From assembly GCA_902806565.1 (NCBI GenBank), contig CADCXA010000053.1, positions 744,001 to 808,000 of the forward strand: a stretch of DNA of 64,000 nt, given 5' to 3'. Positions 11,483 through 21,651 of this stretch are shown here, piece by piece; the first letter of the stretch is position 1, and each line of letters starts with the position of its first letter. A program made the position numbers and the translations under genes. The stretch comes from Hypoxylon rubiginosum. Lineage: Eukaryota > Ascomycota > Sordariomycetes > Xylariales > Hypoxylaceae. A model generated the notes under the pieces. It was given only the letters and a program-made list of their open reading frames with translations. It did not search any database and was not told where the DNA came from.

Positions 11483-12287
11483 TCACGGGGAGGGTCTCCT
11501 TCCGTGCTGAGAATATAATCCCATAGGGAAGGGCTTGCATTTAGCATTCCTTTTTACAACAAGTAGGTGCCTAGGTAAACAATGTTCAGCAAGAGTTCTT
11601 TCCAAAACACGCTTTGTCATTGACCTCACGATAGCATCGACCTGGCGATCATAGGAGCTAAAGCCCTAGCCTAATCATATTACTCCGTTGTGCATTATTC
11701 CATTATTCCACTGCACATTTAAGTTCAAATATTAAATTACTTCTTTTCCTCCTCCTTCTTTCTTTCTCTTTCCCTTCATCATTTTCTTTCCCACACATCC
11801 ATCCCCAACCCAAAGCCCGGAAAAAAGCACTTTGCTCACTACACACTTACTAAAACACACTACCTCGTAATAACTATTAGGGGAATAAACCGTATTCTTC
11901 TTCATATATTTCCCTAAAGCTGTCTCATATTCCTTCTATTGGTACCCTACGCACCTACCTAGGTAGCCCAAGACACGCATCATCAAATGTCCTCTCTTCT
12001 CATCGCTCCTCCCCTTATACCATCCACTACTTTCCTACATCCACTACTCTCCTACATCCACCATTCTCCTACATCCACTACTCTTCTACATCCATACCAC
12101 AATACACAGGAAATACCTGAGCCGCCTACGACCAAGTTCCTGTTTTCTACCTACATACACTAGAGACCACTACGATACTGACTCGTCAATCCGTTCTCCT
12201 TCTAACAAATTACCACACCCTTATTCTCATTCTCATCATCTACACTACATTTGCATTGGCCTTAGAGCCTCAGCAGCTATCAGCGCA
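11483..12287 (+). promoter_or_regulatory. CT-rich, promoter/5'-leader-like tract before the Myb relic
   Basis: A pyrimidine-rich tract (about 11741-11800, CTTCTTTTCCTCCTCC) followed by C- and A-rich leader-like sequence, as seen before many fungal transcription-factor genes. It runs directly into the decayed Myb coding sequence at 12288, so it is probably the fossil promoter and leader of that gene. It includes one TACCTAGGTA palindrome at 11956 and the 17-bp repeat below. Confidence 0.35.
12024..12091. repeat. 17-bp tandem repeat, four copies
   Basis: Unit CCACTACTCTCCTACAT occurs four times head to tail (starts 12024, 12041, 12058, 12075) with one to three differences per copy. Confidence 0.9.
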
Positions 12288-12410
12288 ATATTCATCAATT
12301 GCTACCCGGGAGCCGTACGCGACAGAGTCCGCAACTACGTCGCGTGCGGCGGGAGCCGACGTTTTCATCCCTGGGCGATAGAAGAAGAAGAACTACTTAC
12401 CTAGGTAGAG
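12288..12410 (+). pseudogene. Relic of a Myb/SANT (Reb1-type) DNA-binding domain
   Basis: The frame from 12288 reads YPGAVRDRVRNYVACGGSRR, then PWAIEEEELLT, then TAG. This matches the junction of two Myb repeats in Reb1-like factors: the C-terminal helix of one repeat (DRVRNYV-CG), then the start of the next (PW-EEE--LL). The stop at 12402-12404 falls inside a TACCTAGGTA palindrome (12398-12407), so the break may have arisen with that motif. No ATG-initiated frame restores a full protein, and homologous sequence stops after about 40 codons. A second copy of the same domain lies at 19060-19240. The Reb1 assignment is from pattern memory; Myb-type is safer. Confidence 0.55.
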
Positions 12411-12560
12411 TCAAGAGACTCAACAATAACGAGTTCACGATAGCGCCTACTCCGGCCAAGCCCGAGGTCAATGACGGCAAGCCCTAGCTAAGCCAGCGCA
12501 GGCTTGATGGCGTATCCATAGCCAAAGCCTGGACATGCATCACCGACACCAAGAACGGCG
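12411..12560 (+). pseudogene. Decayed copy of the 7386 gene (leader plus exon 1)
   Basis: Aligning by eye to 7360-7505, the leader GAGACTCAACAA is shared and the coding part is collinear: PTPAKPEV, KP*LSQRRLDG, AKAWTCITDTKNGV against the intact PTKPEG, KPQLSQRELDV, AKAWTCINDVKNGV. Lesions: the start ATG is ATA, and a CAG codon is TAG, both transitions. A small insertion shifts the frame before AKAW. Homology ends where the parent exon 1 ends, and no exon 2 is found downstream. It is therefore an untranslatable partial duplicate. Confidence 0.8.
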
Positions 12561-15500
12561 TACACTGCGATCGACTCGGCCTTTCTACAAAGTTGTGCGC
12601 TTATTAATAGTCTCTCTAAATACCTACCTACTTGTGAGTAACTGCTTTTAAAGGCTCTGGTTAGTATTAGTTACTAACAATATAATAAGCTACCAACTCT
12701 TCACTATTACTTCAGTCAACAAAGTCGACGCACCCAACCCCCAAGTCTACATAGACGACTTGTTGCGTATAATAGTTTCACCCTTACCTACCTAGGTACA
12801 TTCGCCATAGCGCCGACCGGCCTCCTCCCTCACCATTCCTAAACCTACAACCATCTTCCCTAACCATTCCTCATACAAGTCGAAGTTCGAGCTTCGCTGT
12901 TCAGCAACCCCATAACTTAACCGATTTACCTAATCTCATGAACACCGCTGTTATTTGCTCTCAGCGGGGGGCGGGGCCTGGTCAACCCACAGAGAAAGAG
13001 CCATTACGACGGGATGGCCCAGATATCCCTATTCTGTTAGATATCACAAAACAAACTACCTAGGTAACTATTGGGTTTACATCGGCCCTAACACCAGCAT
13101 TGGACGGCATAGATATTAAGGGTTTATCTATCGCCTTTTCACCCATTGCAGCATCAGAACTGCACATGCAGTCTATGTGCACCTCTTTAGTCTTTTGCAC
13201 CTTTAAGAGACTGCATTCTTCTAATCTCTTATGGACATATCAACAACACCGTGTCCACCAAACATCTCTTCACTTACTCACAACCCCAATAATCTTCTTC
13301 CGTCACTCATTCTACCCAACTCATCAAGGACTCAGCTACCAGGACGATGGTTTCCTGTTCAATAGTGGAGGTAAGTAGCTTGATTTCGTTGTGGTGTATT
13401 TATCTAACTAACTATTGTCTAGATCTCGCCGAAATCACTTTTGAGCCTTTCACAGAGCTAGAGCGCTTGAATGCGCCTCGCCAGCTCGGCTCCAGCCTCG
13501 GAAATGAGACTCTGTCGAATGACCTGAGAACATACTACCTATCATTAGGTAATTATACTAAATACTTCAGAATAAGCTGCGTCGCACCATTATTCGGGGC
13601 GGTTGTCGCAGGCACAACCGCTCCTTTCCTATAATGGCGGCACTTACACAAACACAAACCCGAAACCACCGCTGCTAAAAACATGGTGCTGGCCATCACC
13701 ATCACGACAAGGCCTATCTAACATCTCAAAACAAGAATGACACTGGCGTGCGCATTACTCTCACGTCAAAGTCGAGGCTAAGACGCACAACGAGCTACCT
13801 AACCTCGAGGCATAAGTCGTGCTGCAGAGCGGCCGGCAGCTCGAAAAAAACGGCACTCTAGTACACACAGTCACAAAGGCTGTCAATGGAACTATATTCA
13901 TACTACAGAAGCTACGCCCCCGAGATTCAGAAACCGAGCTCGACCCCTTAAGAATAATGTCGGGAACATTCGTTCCCACATCTCGAAGATGCACGGCCCA
14001 AAGGATGCACCAGACCCTAGAGTCTGCGGCATCTGCGACCAGACCTGTGTGAGCTGCGGCCGAGGAAGGGAGAGCCCAAGGTTACTGCAACTGAACTGGC
14101 TATACCCTATTTTATTATTAACGTCTAAGATGCCGATAAGAAAGCCGAAATTGCGGAAAAGCGAGGCGCCGAACAAACGAAAACATCGAGTCAAGGCTGG
14201 GGTTGTAACCGATGAATAAGGACTCGATCTAGGTGTTTCTGAACCTGAGCCGAAGAAGGCTAAGAGGAAGGGCAGAAAGACGAAGGACAACTCATATGGG
14301 CTGTTGCCGGGCGTAACCCCTTGAATCGGTCTTTATTCGAACCTCGGAATGGCAATCGCAAAAGGGGTTGGGGGATACGTATTCAACTCCAAAGCAATGA
14401 TCGCCCAAACAGAAGACTGCACTACGAATTACCCCTTTGGACCAATTTGTTCTTTTACGGAACCCAAGATCAACAACTCTCCTACATATATACCCACGCA
14501 AACCCCGAATCAGGTGAGCCCCGACCTGCTCCCGAAGTTGCTCCCAAGAAGGGCCTCTTGAGAGCGACCTACACGTGCGGGGCTATATGCCGTCCGCTTC
14601 ACCCAACTCCTAGCCCCGGTGCTGCTTGTGGTAGCCACTAACCCGGAGATGGCGGGCTGTGCACACAGACCGTCTTGGTCCAAAAGTCATCAAGCGTGTC
14701 CCGGCACCCTCAGCGATAAGGAGCAGACGTTTCTCCTATCCAACATGCCTGTGGAGCGCCTCGCATTTAGCCACGAGGTGGTCCAATACAAGAAGATGAT
14801 ACAGCTTATATACTAGGTCAACTATCCACACATTTTCACACCCTTTGAACGTCTCTCCTAGAGGGACCGGTCTCTGAGGGAATGAGAAAGGGAAAAGGAA
14901 AGGCCAAGGTTGCGACCGCGGCCAAGGCAGCCAAGTCTGCCAGCGACACCGCTGCTACCAAAGCCGAAGCCAAAGCCCAGTGGCGGTTTTGAAAAGAGGT
15001 GTGTACTGAAATCTATCTTCAAAAGGAATAAAGGAGATGGCGACGCGCTAACAAAGTTGCTAGGAAGATTTCCCACAAGACACGCCCCCCTATGCGCTAA
15101 GTTTATCCTCAAGATCGGCCCAAACCCCTCAGACTCATTACGCCCTGTCAAGATATATCACCATTACCTACGCAACGAGTCACGATCGAAGATTCCCTCT
15201 TTCCCCAACCCCTATACGCATACGCGCCCTCACCCTACATGCTACGTGTGGAGGTAAAAAGGGGGTTAGAGATAATGATACAGCATGTCTCCCGTCTGGA
15301 GCTGGCTCGACCCCTCACTCTACTTAATTAAGGTCTTCGGTTTTAGAGACGGATCCAAGGGGACTGGCGCCAAAGCCGGTGATGACGAGGGATGATACCA
15401 AGTCATCACTTCTACCAAAGGGCCGAAGAAAACGAGTCCCTATGGTGAACGGTTTCATAAATCTACTCACAGGATTTCTCTACCTTTACACTCCACACAT

Positions 15501-16779
15501 GCCTATTCAACCTTTCCGCCATACACCTTCAACCTTTTCTCACGCAAACACTACGCAGCCAAGGGGAGAATACATGAGAGACAGTACCACGGACAACAAG
15601 ATCGCGTACATGTTGTTTTGTCTCATTCGAGCTACACTGGACCACCCAAATACTCTTTATTCATTCGCAGCGGGATCAGTCAAAAGTCCTAGTTCCTTGC
15701 TTTACACGCGCTGCCAATGGCAGGAGAGAAGCAGAAGACTGAGGTGCCTCATGAGCACTGCCCCCTTCTAGCCTCCCTTTAATATCATCACACTCCTTAC
15801 TTTACTCACAATCCTTCTCGATTTGACACCAGACGTGGAATGTCCATCGTTTTGATCAACCGAGTTGGCGGTCGATGCAGACCGTTTCTAAGAAACAATA
15901 TACCCATCCCGACGTCAGGCCCAATACATGCTGGGGGCACGAATAGCTATACCGAGTCATGTTCTTCTCGGCCATTCTTGCCCCTTGGTCAACGCAGACT
16001 CCTCACTTTCAACACACCGAGCTCGACGACTCTTGCAGACCCCAACGGTATTCGCATAGAAACCCAACCTGCATAGCACTAGGAAGAAATACCTCTCCGG
16101 TCTCATATATACCAGCCAACTATAGCATAACGATTGACCCTCTTTCAACATCCCCTTGACCTCCCTCTCTTTCGACCATCTTTCAACCCTCTTCTCTTTC
16201 GACCCTCCTTCAACATCTCTCTAACCCTTCTTCAACACCCCTCTGACCGTCCTAGAGAGAAGACGTATTATGGATGGCGAGGAGAGAACACTTCGCTCAA
16301 TCAACAGTGACCAACAACAGCCTTATCTGGCATGACGAAGGCAACCTGCAGGGGCATGCCGAGCCTGTTAAGATGTGGTTGTTGCTTTGTGAATCGCACA
16401 TGTTCTATCCAAGAGGTGAAGAACACATTGGGTGTCGACCATGTCGACCCTAGAGATGTCATATTCACGAAAATCCTAACTGCGAGGGGAGCCGATGCAA
16501 ACTACATCTCCCAGATGACGGGCGGGGGGGCCCAGCCTGTCAAATATCTCTCGGGCATCCAGGTACTAATTACCTACGGAGAAAGAAGGAAACGAGCTAC
16601 CCAAGAGGAAAGGGGGTTTCAGCGTCATCACGAACGCGAGGAGCAAAAGCACAAGCTTCTTCATGGCGGCCTGCGCAATTCGCAAACTGCGGCTGCGGAG
16701 CAGATGCGCGCCTGGACGCAACCCGGGGCGAAAGGCGGCGCGGACTGCATCAACGAGCTTATGCTTCTGCGCTGCTTCG
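12561..16779. other. Decayed coding-like region, no intact gene
   Basis: Several stretches read as fluent protein, then break. At 13320-13640, a spliceable junction (GTAAGT at about 13371, CTAG at about 13424) joins QDDGFLFNSG to DLAEITFEPFTELERL. At 13760-13990, one frame with a single TAA reads KTHNELPNLEA*VVLQSG. At 14130-14290 there are KR-rich NLS-like runs (PKKAKRKGRKTK). At 14330-14640, a frame reads LHYELPLWTNLFFYGTQDQ. At 14880-14990 the run is Lys/Ala-rich (KAKVATAAKAAKSASDTAAT). I cannot name the source genes. TACCTAGGTA occurs at 12789 and 13057. A degenerate TTCAACATCCCTCTGACC-type pyrimidine repeat lies at about 16135-16250. A 158-aa frame at 16332-16808 is unsupported. Confidence 0.4.
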
Positions 16780-16885
16780 AGGCTTATTATATCCACCCTA
16801 TATCTTGACACAACACAGTGTCCTCCAAATTTCCTCCCACTCCTCACAGTGTTGTGTCTAGATATAGGGTGGATATAATAAGCCT
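16780..16885. repeat. 106-bp inverted repeat (37-bp arms), MITE-like hairpin
   Basis: Left arm 16780-16816 begins AGGCTTATTATATCCACCC. Right arm 16849-16885 is its reverse complement with one mismatch (T/A), and the loop is 32 bp. The arms are AT-richer than the flanks. No clear target-site duplication borders the element, so a foldback or MITE origin is possible but unproven. Confidence 0.9.
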
Positions 16886-17637
16886 GTGCTTGGAGATGGA
16901 TATATAGCGCTACCTCACAACATAGGCTACCTATGTCCCAGTGGCAAAACCAGCCGACGACATTTACTCCTATTTCTGCCACAGCCTCCCGCACGTTTTT
17001 ATACAAGCACTCTGTTTACGCCGGGGTCTCTTGTCTTGTTCTTTTCGTTTTCCTTCACATACCTTTTTCCCATCCTGTTCCCATCTCTGACGTATCGCGT
17101 CCGATGCCAAAGCTCACCTGATGATCACCGACCAGGCGGGAGACGGGTGTATGTCCCCAGCAAGGACCTACGTAAGCTGCATTTAGAGGGTCGTCGACTT
17201 GATCAACGAATCTGTAAGTCTTCACCAGGAATAGCTGATAATCCCCCCCTCCTATGTAAACTGGCCGCTGACTCTCCGCCCTTCTACCACAGATATCCCC
17301 TATCATAGGTGGCTTAAGAAGCTATCGCTAATCTTCTACGACGAACTCACTACTAAGGACTTTGAGACGGTTGTCAGGCCAAGCGTGGAATCCGGAACAC
17401 TTCGAGAGCTCGACGTTCGACCCCAGAGGGGATAGCATTGGCACTAAGGACTTAAGCCTAGAATAACCACCCTATCCAGTGGGGTTCTCTACACATTCAA
17501 GAGCCCCTTGCTCTTACGGCGGTCATCCAACTGGCTCGTCCTAGGGGCAGCCACTGTCCTCCTCCGCGTCCAATCACCTCAGTCAGGATACTGTTGAGGT
17601 TTCCGGGCTGCGCTATTGAGGAAGGCAATGCACTAAT
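16886..17637. other. Decayed region between two inverted repeats
   Basis: Contains ORFs 16886-17308 and 17055-17306 without domains or convincing splice structure. Nothing further recognised. Confidence 0.35.
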
Positions 17638-17683
17638 GGTGAATGGCTGTTGACACTGGCGCAAATGTCAACAGCCATTCACC
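17638..17683. repeat. Perfect 18-bp inverted repeat with 10-nt loop
   Basis: GGTGAATGGCTGTTGACA at 17638-17655 and its exact reverse complement at 17666-17683, spaced by CTGGCGCAAA. It could extrude a cruciform or fold as RNA. It is not followed by a T-run and lies in decayed DNA. Confidence 0.92.
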
Positions 17684-17850
17684 CTCTGGGTTGAAGCCCA
17701 TTCATCTATCTAAGGGTCGCCGCCGTCACTACTACCTAAGGCCATCAGCTAGGCCACTAGTAGAAGACGTCTCCGCTCATCTTACGCGACATCTCCCATG
17801 GGATAAAATCTTATTAACTAAATCCCATACCGACTGCAATCCTTCATACA

Positions 17851-17945
17851 TTCCACCTCCTCCTCCTCCTTCTCCTCCTTCTCCTCCTCCTTCTCCACCT
17901 CCTCCTCAACCTCCTTCTCAACCTCCTCCTCCTCCTCCCCCCTCC
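17851..17945. repeat. Polypyrimidine (CTC-rich) microsatellite
   Basis: Imperfect CCT/CTT triplet tract on the plus strand (GGA/GAA on minus). The plus frame gives only proline/serine and the minus frame only glutamate, so ORFs across it are artefacts. Confidence 0.85.
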
Positions 17946-18179
17946 GCCCCCTAAGCCGAGGTCGATACTTAAGAAAAGGACGGCAGAGGAAGATCAAGTT
18001 GGTGCTGTAGGTCGGGCTATGTCGCACCATCTGCGGTGTGCATCATCGAATGCTCCGTACCGACTGCCTCTTCGCATTATGCGGGGCCTCATTACTATTG
18101 AGCCGCTGCAGACGTCTGGCCGACGCGACACGAAGAAGCTCAAATACACGGAGCTTGATAGTGACAATAACGAGGCTCT

Positions 18180-18510
18180 CTATACAGGGGAGTTTGACGA
18201 GTCTGGCCATGTCGAAAACAAATCGACGCGAACAAGGCAAAGGCCACCACGGTCGAGCCGAGAGCGGCTCCCGTCACCGAGACTACGACTCCTATTGTCA
18301 CCGTAGACGCCACTACGTCACGACACAAAATGAAAGACGTAGAGACAACTACGTTGTCTCGCAAGGAGCTATCAGCCTAGCTCCAAAGGGCTACGAGCAT
18401 AACTGAAAGATTCGCACAGCACAAGGTGCAATTCCCACGCACTTTGAACCGTTCAATGAAGCTCGTCCTAGGGTACCTTGAGCAACCGAAGATCGGTGTA
18501 AGGACCCCCT
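18180..18510 (+). pseudogene. Coding relic of unknown origin with one in-frame TAG
   Basis: One frame reads ANKAKATTVEPRAAPVTETT, then TLSRKELSA, TAG, then LQRATSITERFAQHKVQF and RTLNRSMKLVLGYLEQPKIG. The stretch after the stop is amphipathic and looks like real former protein. The source family is not recognised. Confidence 0.4.
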
Positions 18511-18597
18511 GAATCGTCCCGCATTGCTTTATGAAGACTAACCTGTTAATGTAGGCCCATGATGATGGAGAGAAAGAATTAGGCCCCACAGTGGCCA

Positions 18598-18730
18598 GTC
18601 TCTCCCTGGGCACTCCATCTATGATGAAATGGATGCCTAGGGGAGCTCTCCCTTGGGTCTCCATCTATGATGAAGTGGAAGCCTGGGAGAGCTCTCCCTT
18701 GGGTCTCCATATTTGATGAAATGGATGCCT
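18598..18730. repeat. 46-bp tandem repeat, about 2.9 copies
   Basis: Units start at about 18613, 18659 and 18705, sharing CTCCATCTATGATGAA and GAGCTCTCCCTTGGGT, with a partial copy before the first. 46 is not a multiple of three, so it does not encode a protein repeat. Confidence 0.9.
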
Positions 18731-19059
18731 CAACCACACTCATGCTATAAGCATGGATCGAGGCCTCTTACAACCTAGGGGCGGATGCAGACTTCTATAA
18801 AGAGGACCCTAAGAAGAACACTTTCAAAGAGGCTACCTCATGTCTCATCTACCTCTAGGCCTTGACCCTCGTTCACCTATCACCTATCTTATCCTAAGTA
18901 CCACAACTCCTGTCGTACTACCTAACTAAGAACGATGGTCACGGCCCTCTCTCATGCCAGCCCCATTAACCGGGCGAGTTACAAAGTCGTCGACACCGGC
19001 GGGTCCTAATTGCAATCGACCTTTCCGTCCCGTTGGTTCCCCCACTGTGTGGGGATACC
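18731..19059. other. Decayed region before the second Myb relic
   Basis: Sequence with in-frame stops. No recognisable feature until the WTPEQ motif at about 19088. Confidence 0.35.
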
Positions 19060-19260
19060 AGACGGGTTTGTCGCTCGAGGAGCATGGACTCCTGAGCAAC
19101 ATAACGAACCGAAGCGACTATGGGGTATTCACGGTAATAAATATGCCGTGATTGGTAAGCTCATCAACCGCTACGCGGAGGGATGTACGGGACAGAGTCC
19201 GGAACTACGTCGTATGCGGTGACAATCGGAGAGTTCCAAGTTCTTGAAACACCCGTCTCC
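19060..19260 (+). pseudogene. Second relic of the Myb/SANT (Reb1-type) domain, frameshifted
   Basis: The first frame reads GAWTPEQH, then GIHGNKYAVIGKLINRYAE, a near-canonical Myb repeat (W-TPEE...HGNKW--IG--L-R-PE). One extra G around 19180 then shifts the frame, after which DVRDRVRNYVVCGDNRR continues the domain, followed by TGA and more stops. About 70 bp overlaps the 12.3-kb relic (TCATCAA...TGCGG) with few differences, so the two are copies of one ancestral gene. The regions between them may be other parts of that gene or of its neighbours. Confidence 0.65.
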
Positions 19261-19292
19261 GATGAGCCTGGGAGCAGCTCAACAGCTGCACG

Positions 19293-19345
19293 GACGCCGA
19301 GCGTGAGCCCCCGCAGACGACGAGCTCGAGCTCACGCTCGGCGTC
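19293..19345. repeat. Perfect 16-bp inverted repeat, 21-bp loop
   Basis: GACGCCGAGCGTGAGC at 19293-19308 and its exact reverse complement at 19330-19345. GC-rich and stable, just downstream of the Myb relic. Confidence 0.92.
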
Positions 19346-20195
19346 GGAGTGGCCCAGAATGGTACCGCTACCGCCGCCGGAAGCAACGATAAGATGTGAT
19401 GGTTCTACAAGAATGCAGCAACAGAAGAAGAAGCAAGAACTAGCTAACCCAGGCTCTTCGGGACTAGCCAACACCATGCAGTCCGAAAACTCGGTCCCAG
19501 CCTCATCAGCTCCGTACCTGGTGGGCTCGGACCCGTTCACATCAGCTCCCCCCACCCACCTGGTGGGCTCTCCATGCTACCAGCTAATAGCACCTATAAC
19601 TGCCGTCACGTCAACGGTACAGGCCTTACGGGACTCTTCTCTATACCTTCCCGCTATCTCATTGCGCAGTAACCGCGCCTGCATTCCCCAACTCCTCATT
19701 TATCACCACTGCATGTCACAGCAGCCATTACCGATACCTACCTACTCGTCGCGACCATACCATCATCAGTCTTATCGCGGCTCGGGTTCGCCATGAGGGG
19801 GGTGTGGGGCGTTGCCAATTAACACTAAAAGCAGCAGCCCCTCGCTTTGGTCCCTGGCGCACTCGAGCTCTGGTCCTCGCGTGCCAAGTCTATCTATGGC
19901 ACACCTTGCACCCTTATAAAGGTCGCAAGAGGGAGGGCCGGTCAGAAACGCGGCCATGGCTCATGGCTCCGGGAACAACAGCCAAAGCCGAGGCTCCGAG
20001 CCGAACGGTGAAGAGCAAGAGGCAGAGCCACGAACACAGATATTACCTCCCTATTTCTCTCCTCTCTAGGCCCCTGGCAGTGCCTCAACTCCAGGGTGCC
20101 TGCGTCTCTTTCCCATCTCCGCCGCATCGTCCGGTGCGTGCCGCAACGTCTACATATACCAAACCGAAGCACAGGGCTTCCGGGAAGCTACCTAT
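19346..20195. other. Gene-free end of the decayed region
   Basis: ORFs 19359-19796, 19804-20202 and antisense ones are Pro/Ser/Ala-rich without domains. A direct repeat CACCTGGTGGGCTC occurs at about 19516 and 19557. Confidence 0.35.
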
Positions 20196-20378
20196 CCTAT
20201 AGGTGGCGCCCCTATTAGGTGGTTCTCCTATAGGTGGCGCCCCTATTAGGTGGTGCTCCTATAGGTGGCGCCCCTATTAGGTGGTTCTCCTATAGGTGGC
20301 GCCCCTATTAGGTGGTGCTCCTATAGGTGGCGCCCCTATTAGGTGGTGCTCCTATAGGTGGCGCCCCTATATGTGGCG
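20196..20378. repeat. 31-bp minisatellite, about six copies
   Basis: Units start at 20196, 20227, 20258, 20289, 20320 and 20351. Each contains the palindrome CCTATAGG and a GGCGCC core (CCTATAGGTGGCGCCCC, TATTAGGTGGTGCT). The unit ends alternate between GGTTCT and GGTGCT in the first four copies, suggesting expansion by a 62-bp double unit. Confidence 0.95.
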
Positions 20379-21651
20379 CGTGCCTCGTCTGCTCGTCTAG
20401 CGCACGGTATCACATTGATACCAGACGTGCCCACTGCTCCCGGCACCCTTGCCTTCGGCGCGATAGCAAAGAACAAGGGCGGGGGCGGGGGCCGGGCCGG
20501 GCAGGAGAAGGCGCCGCATGCCACAATGAAGATTTGGATCTCTACATACACCCATAATTCCTAATCCTTATACAGAGAACAATTTACGTCACGTTGGCTG
20601 CATGGCGCGGCTGGGGACTTGCAGAAGGTCGGAACACCTTAAGCTACCTAACTGCTCTACTGACCTCTTGATACGATCTCAGGAGGTAGAGAATTGGCAT
20701 TGTCCGGGAATTGTCTGATGCAAATTGTACATAGCGGAAGTAGGGTAGCAGATGGCAGATAGCATGTCGGGCATACTTTGTTATAGTCTCTCAATTCAAA
20801 CTCTCCAGACACTAATGCCCCTTTTGCGAAATGCTGTTATCCACACTGTAGTCACCTTCCTTCGCACCATCTACGAAAAAGCTAAGAGCCGAAGTCTTAC
20901 TGTGTCTACTCATCGACAGCTGGAGATGAGAACTTTTGTGTAGCTACGGGCATCGCAACTGAGCATTGAAGGCAACAGAAGGTAAGAGGAATTAAGAAAA
21001 GTTAGGAGAGTTTGAGGTTATTTGGATCTGTGTTTATTCTGTTTCGCGTAGACTACTACTTATACATACACGACCTAGTTATCATATATCTATGTCGTCG
21101 CTTCATTAGTGTCAAATGCTGTCGCGTTTGATCTTGTTTCTTCCACCAGAACCCAGTGTATGTCAAGTCCTATTTATACCGTGAACCCCCCTTAGAGCTT
21201 ATGCAGAGTTATGCAGAGAGCTATGCAGACTGAACGCCCCGACCGCCAGGCCAGCCGAGAGAGAAATAGTTGAATAAGTAGAAGCGAAAAGCATAAACCA
21301 CCGTCACCACCAATGCGGGGGATCAAGTGTCGAAAGTGAAACTAAATACCAGGACTCCGATGCCATGCTATGTGTTGTGCCTTTTTCCGTTGACCCTTTG
21401 GGGGGAGATGCCGAGTCCAGCTGTACCGGTTGAAAACAAAGATGGCTTGGAAAGCCGGAAGGATTGTAAGAAAAGGGGTATCATCACGATCACGAATGAC
21501 GTGGGAAGAGCGAAGCAAAGATTAAAAACTTGTTTAAAGTATGGTCTGGTCCTGGTGGCGATGTGTCCAGCAAGCAATTAGGCTAGACAGTGTAAGACCA
21601 TTTTGGACTTAATGTCTATCTGCAAGCCGAAAAGGGGAAGAACGGGCCAAA
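20379..21651. other. Intergenic region downstream of DBF4
   Basis: Contains a G-run cluster at 20477-20501 (five runs of three or more G, a G-quadruplex candidate). A small triplicated TTATGCAGAG-like motif lies at about 21198-21230. No gene found; ORFs are short and unsupported. Confidence 0.5.

Noticed and set aside
14330..14640. Possible live exon (LHYELPLWTNLFFYGTQDQ...)
   Set aside because: Reads like protein, but no start, splice partner or recognised family; neighbouring frames contain stops. Kept only as relic.
16332..16808. 158-aa ORF ending in the 106-bp inverted repeat
   Set aside because: Its end is encoded by the repeat arm; composition and frame overlap (antisense ORF) argue against a gene.
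16780..17683. CRISPR-like or terminator interpretation of the hairpins
   Set aside because: Eukaryotic context, no spacer array, no T-run; simple foldbacks fit better.
17643..18030. Proline-rich and glutamate-rich ORFs on opposite strands
   Set aside because: Both are products of the CTC-rich microsatellite.
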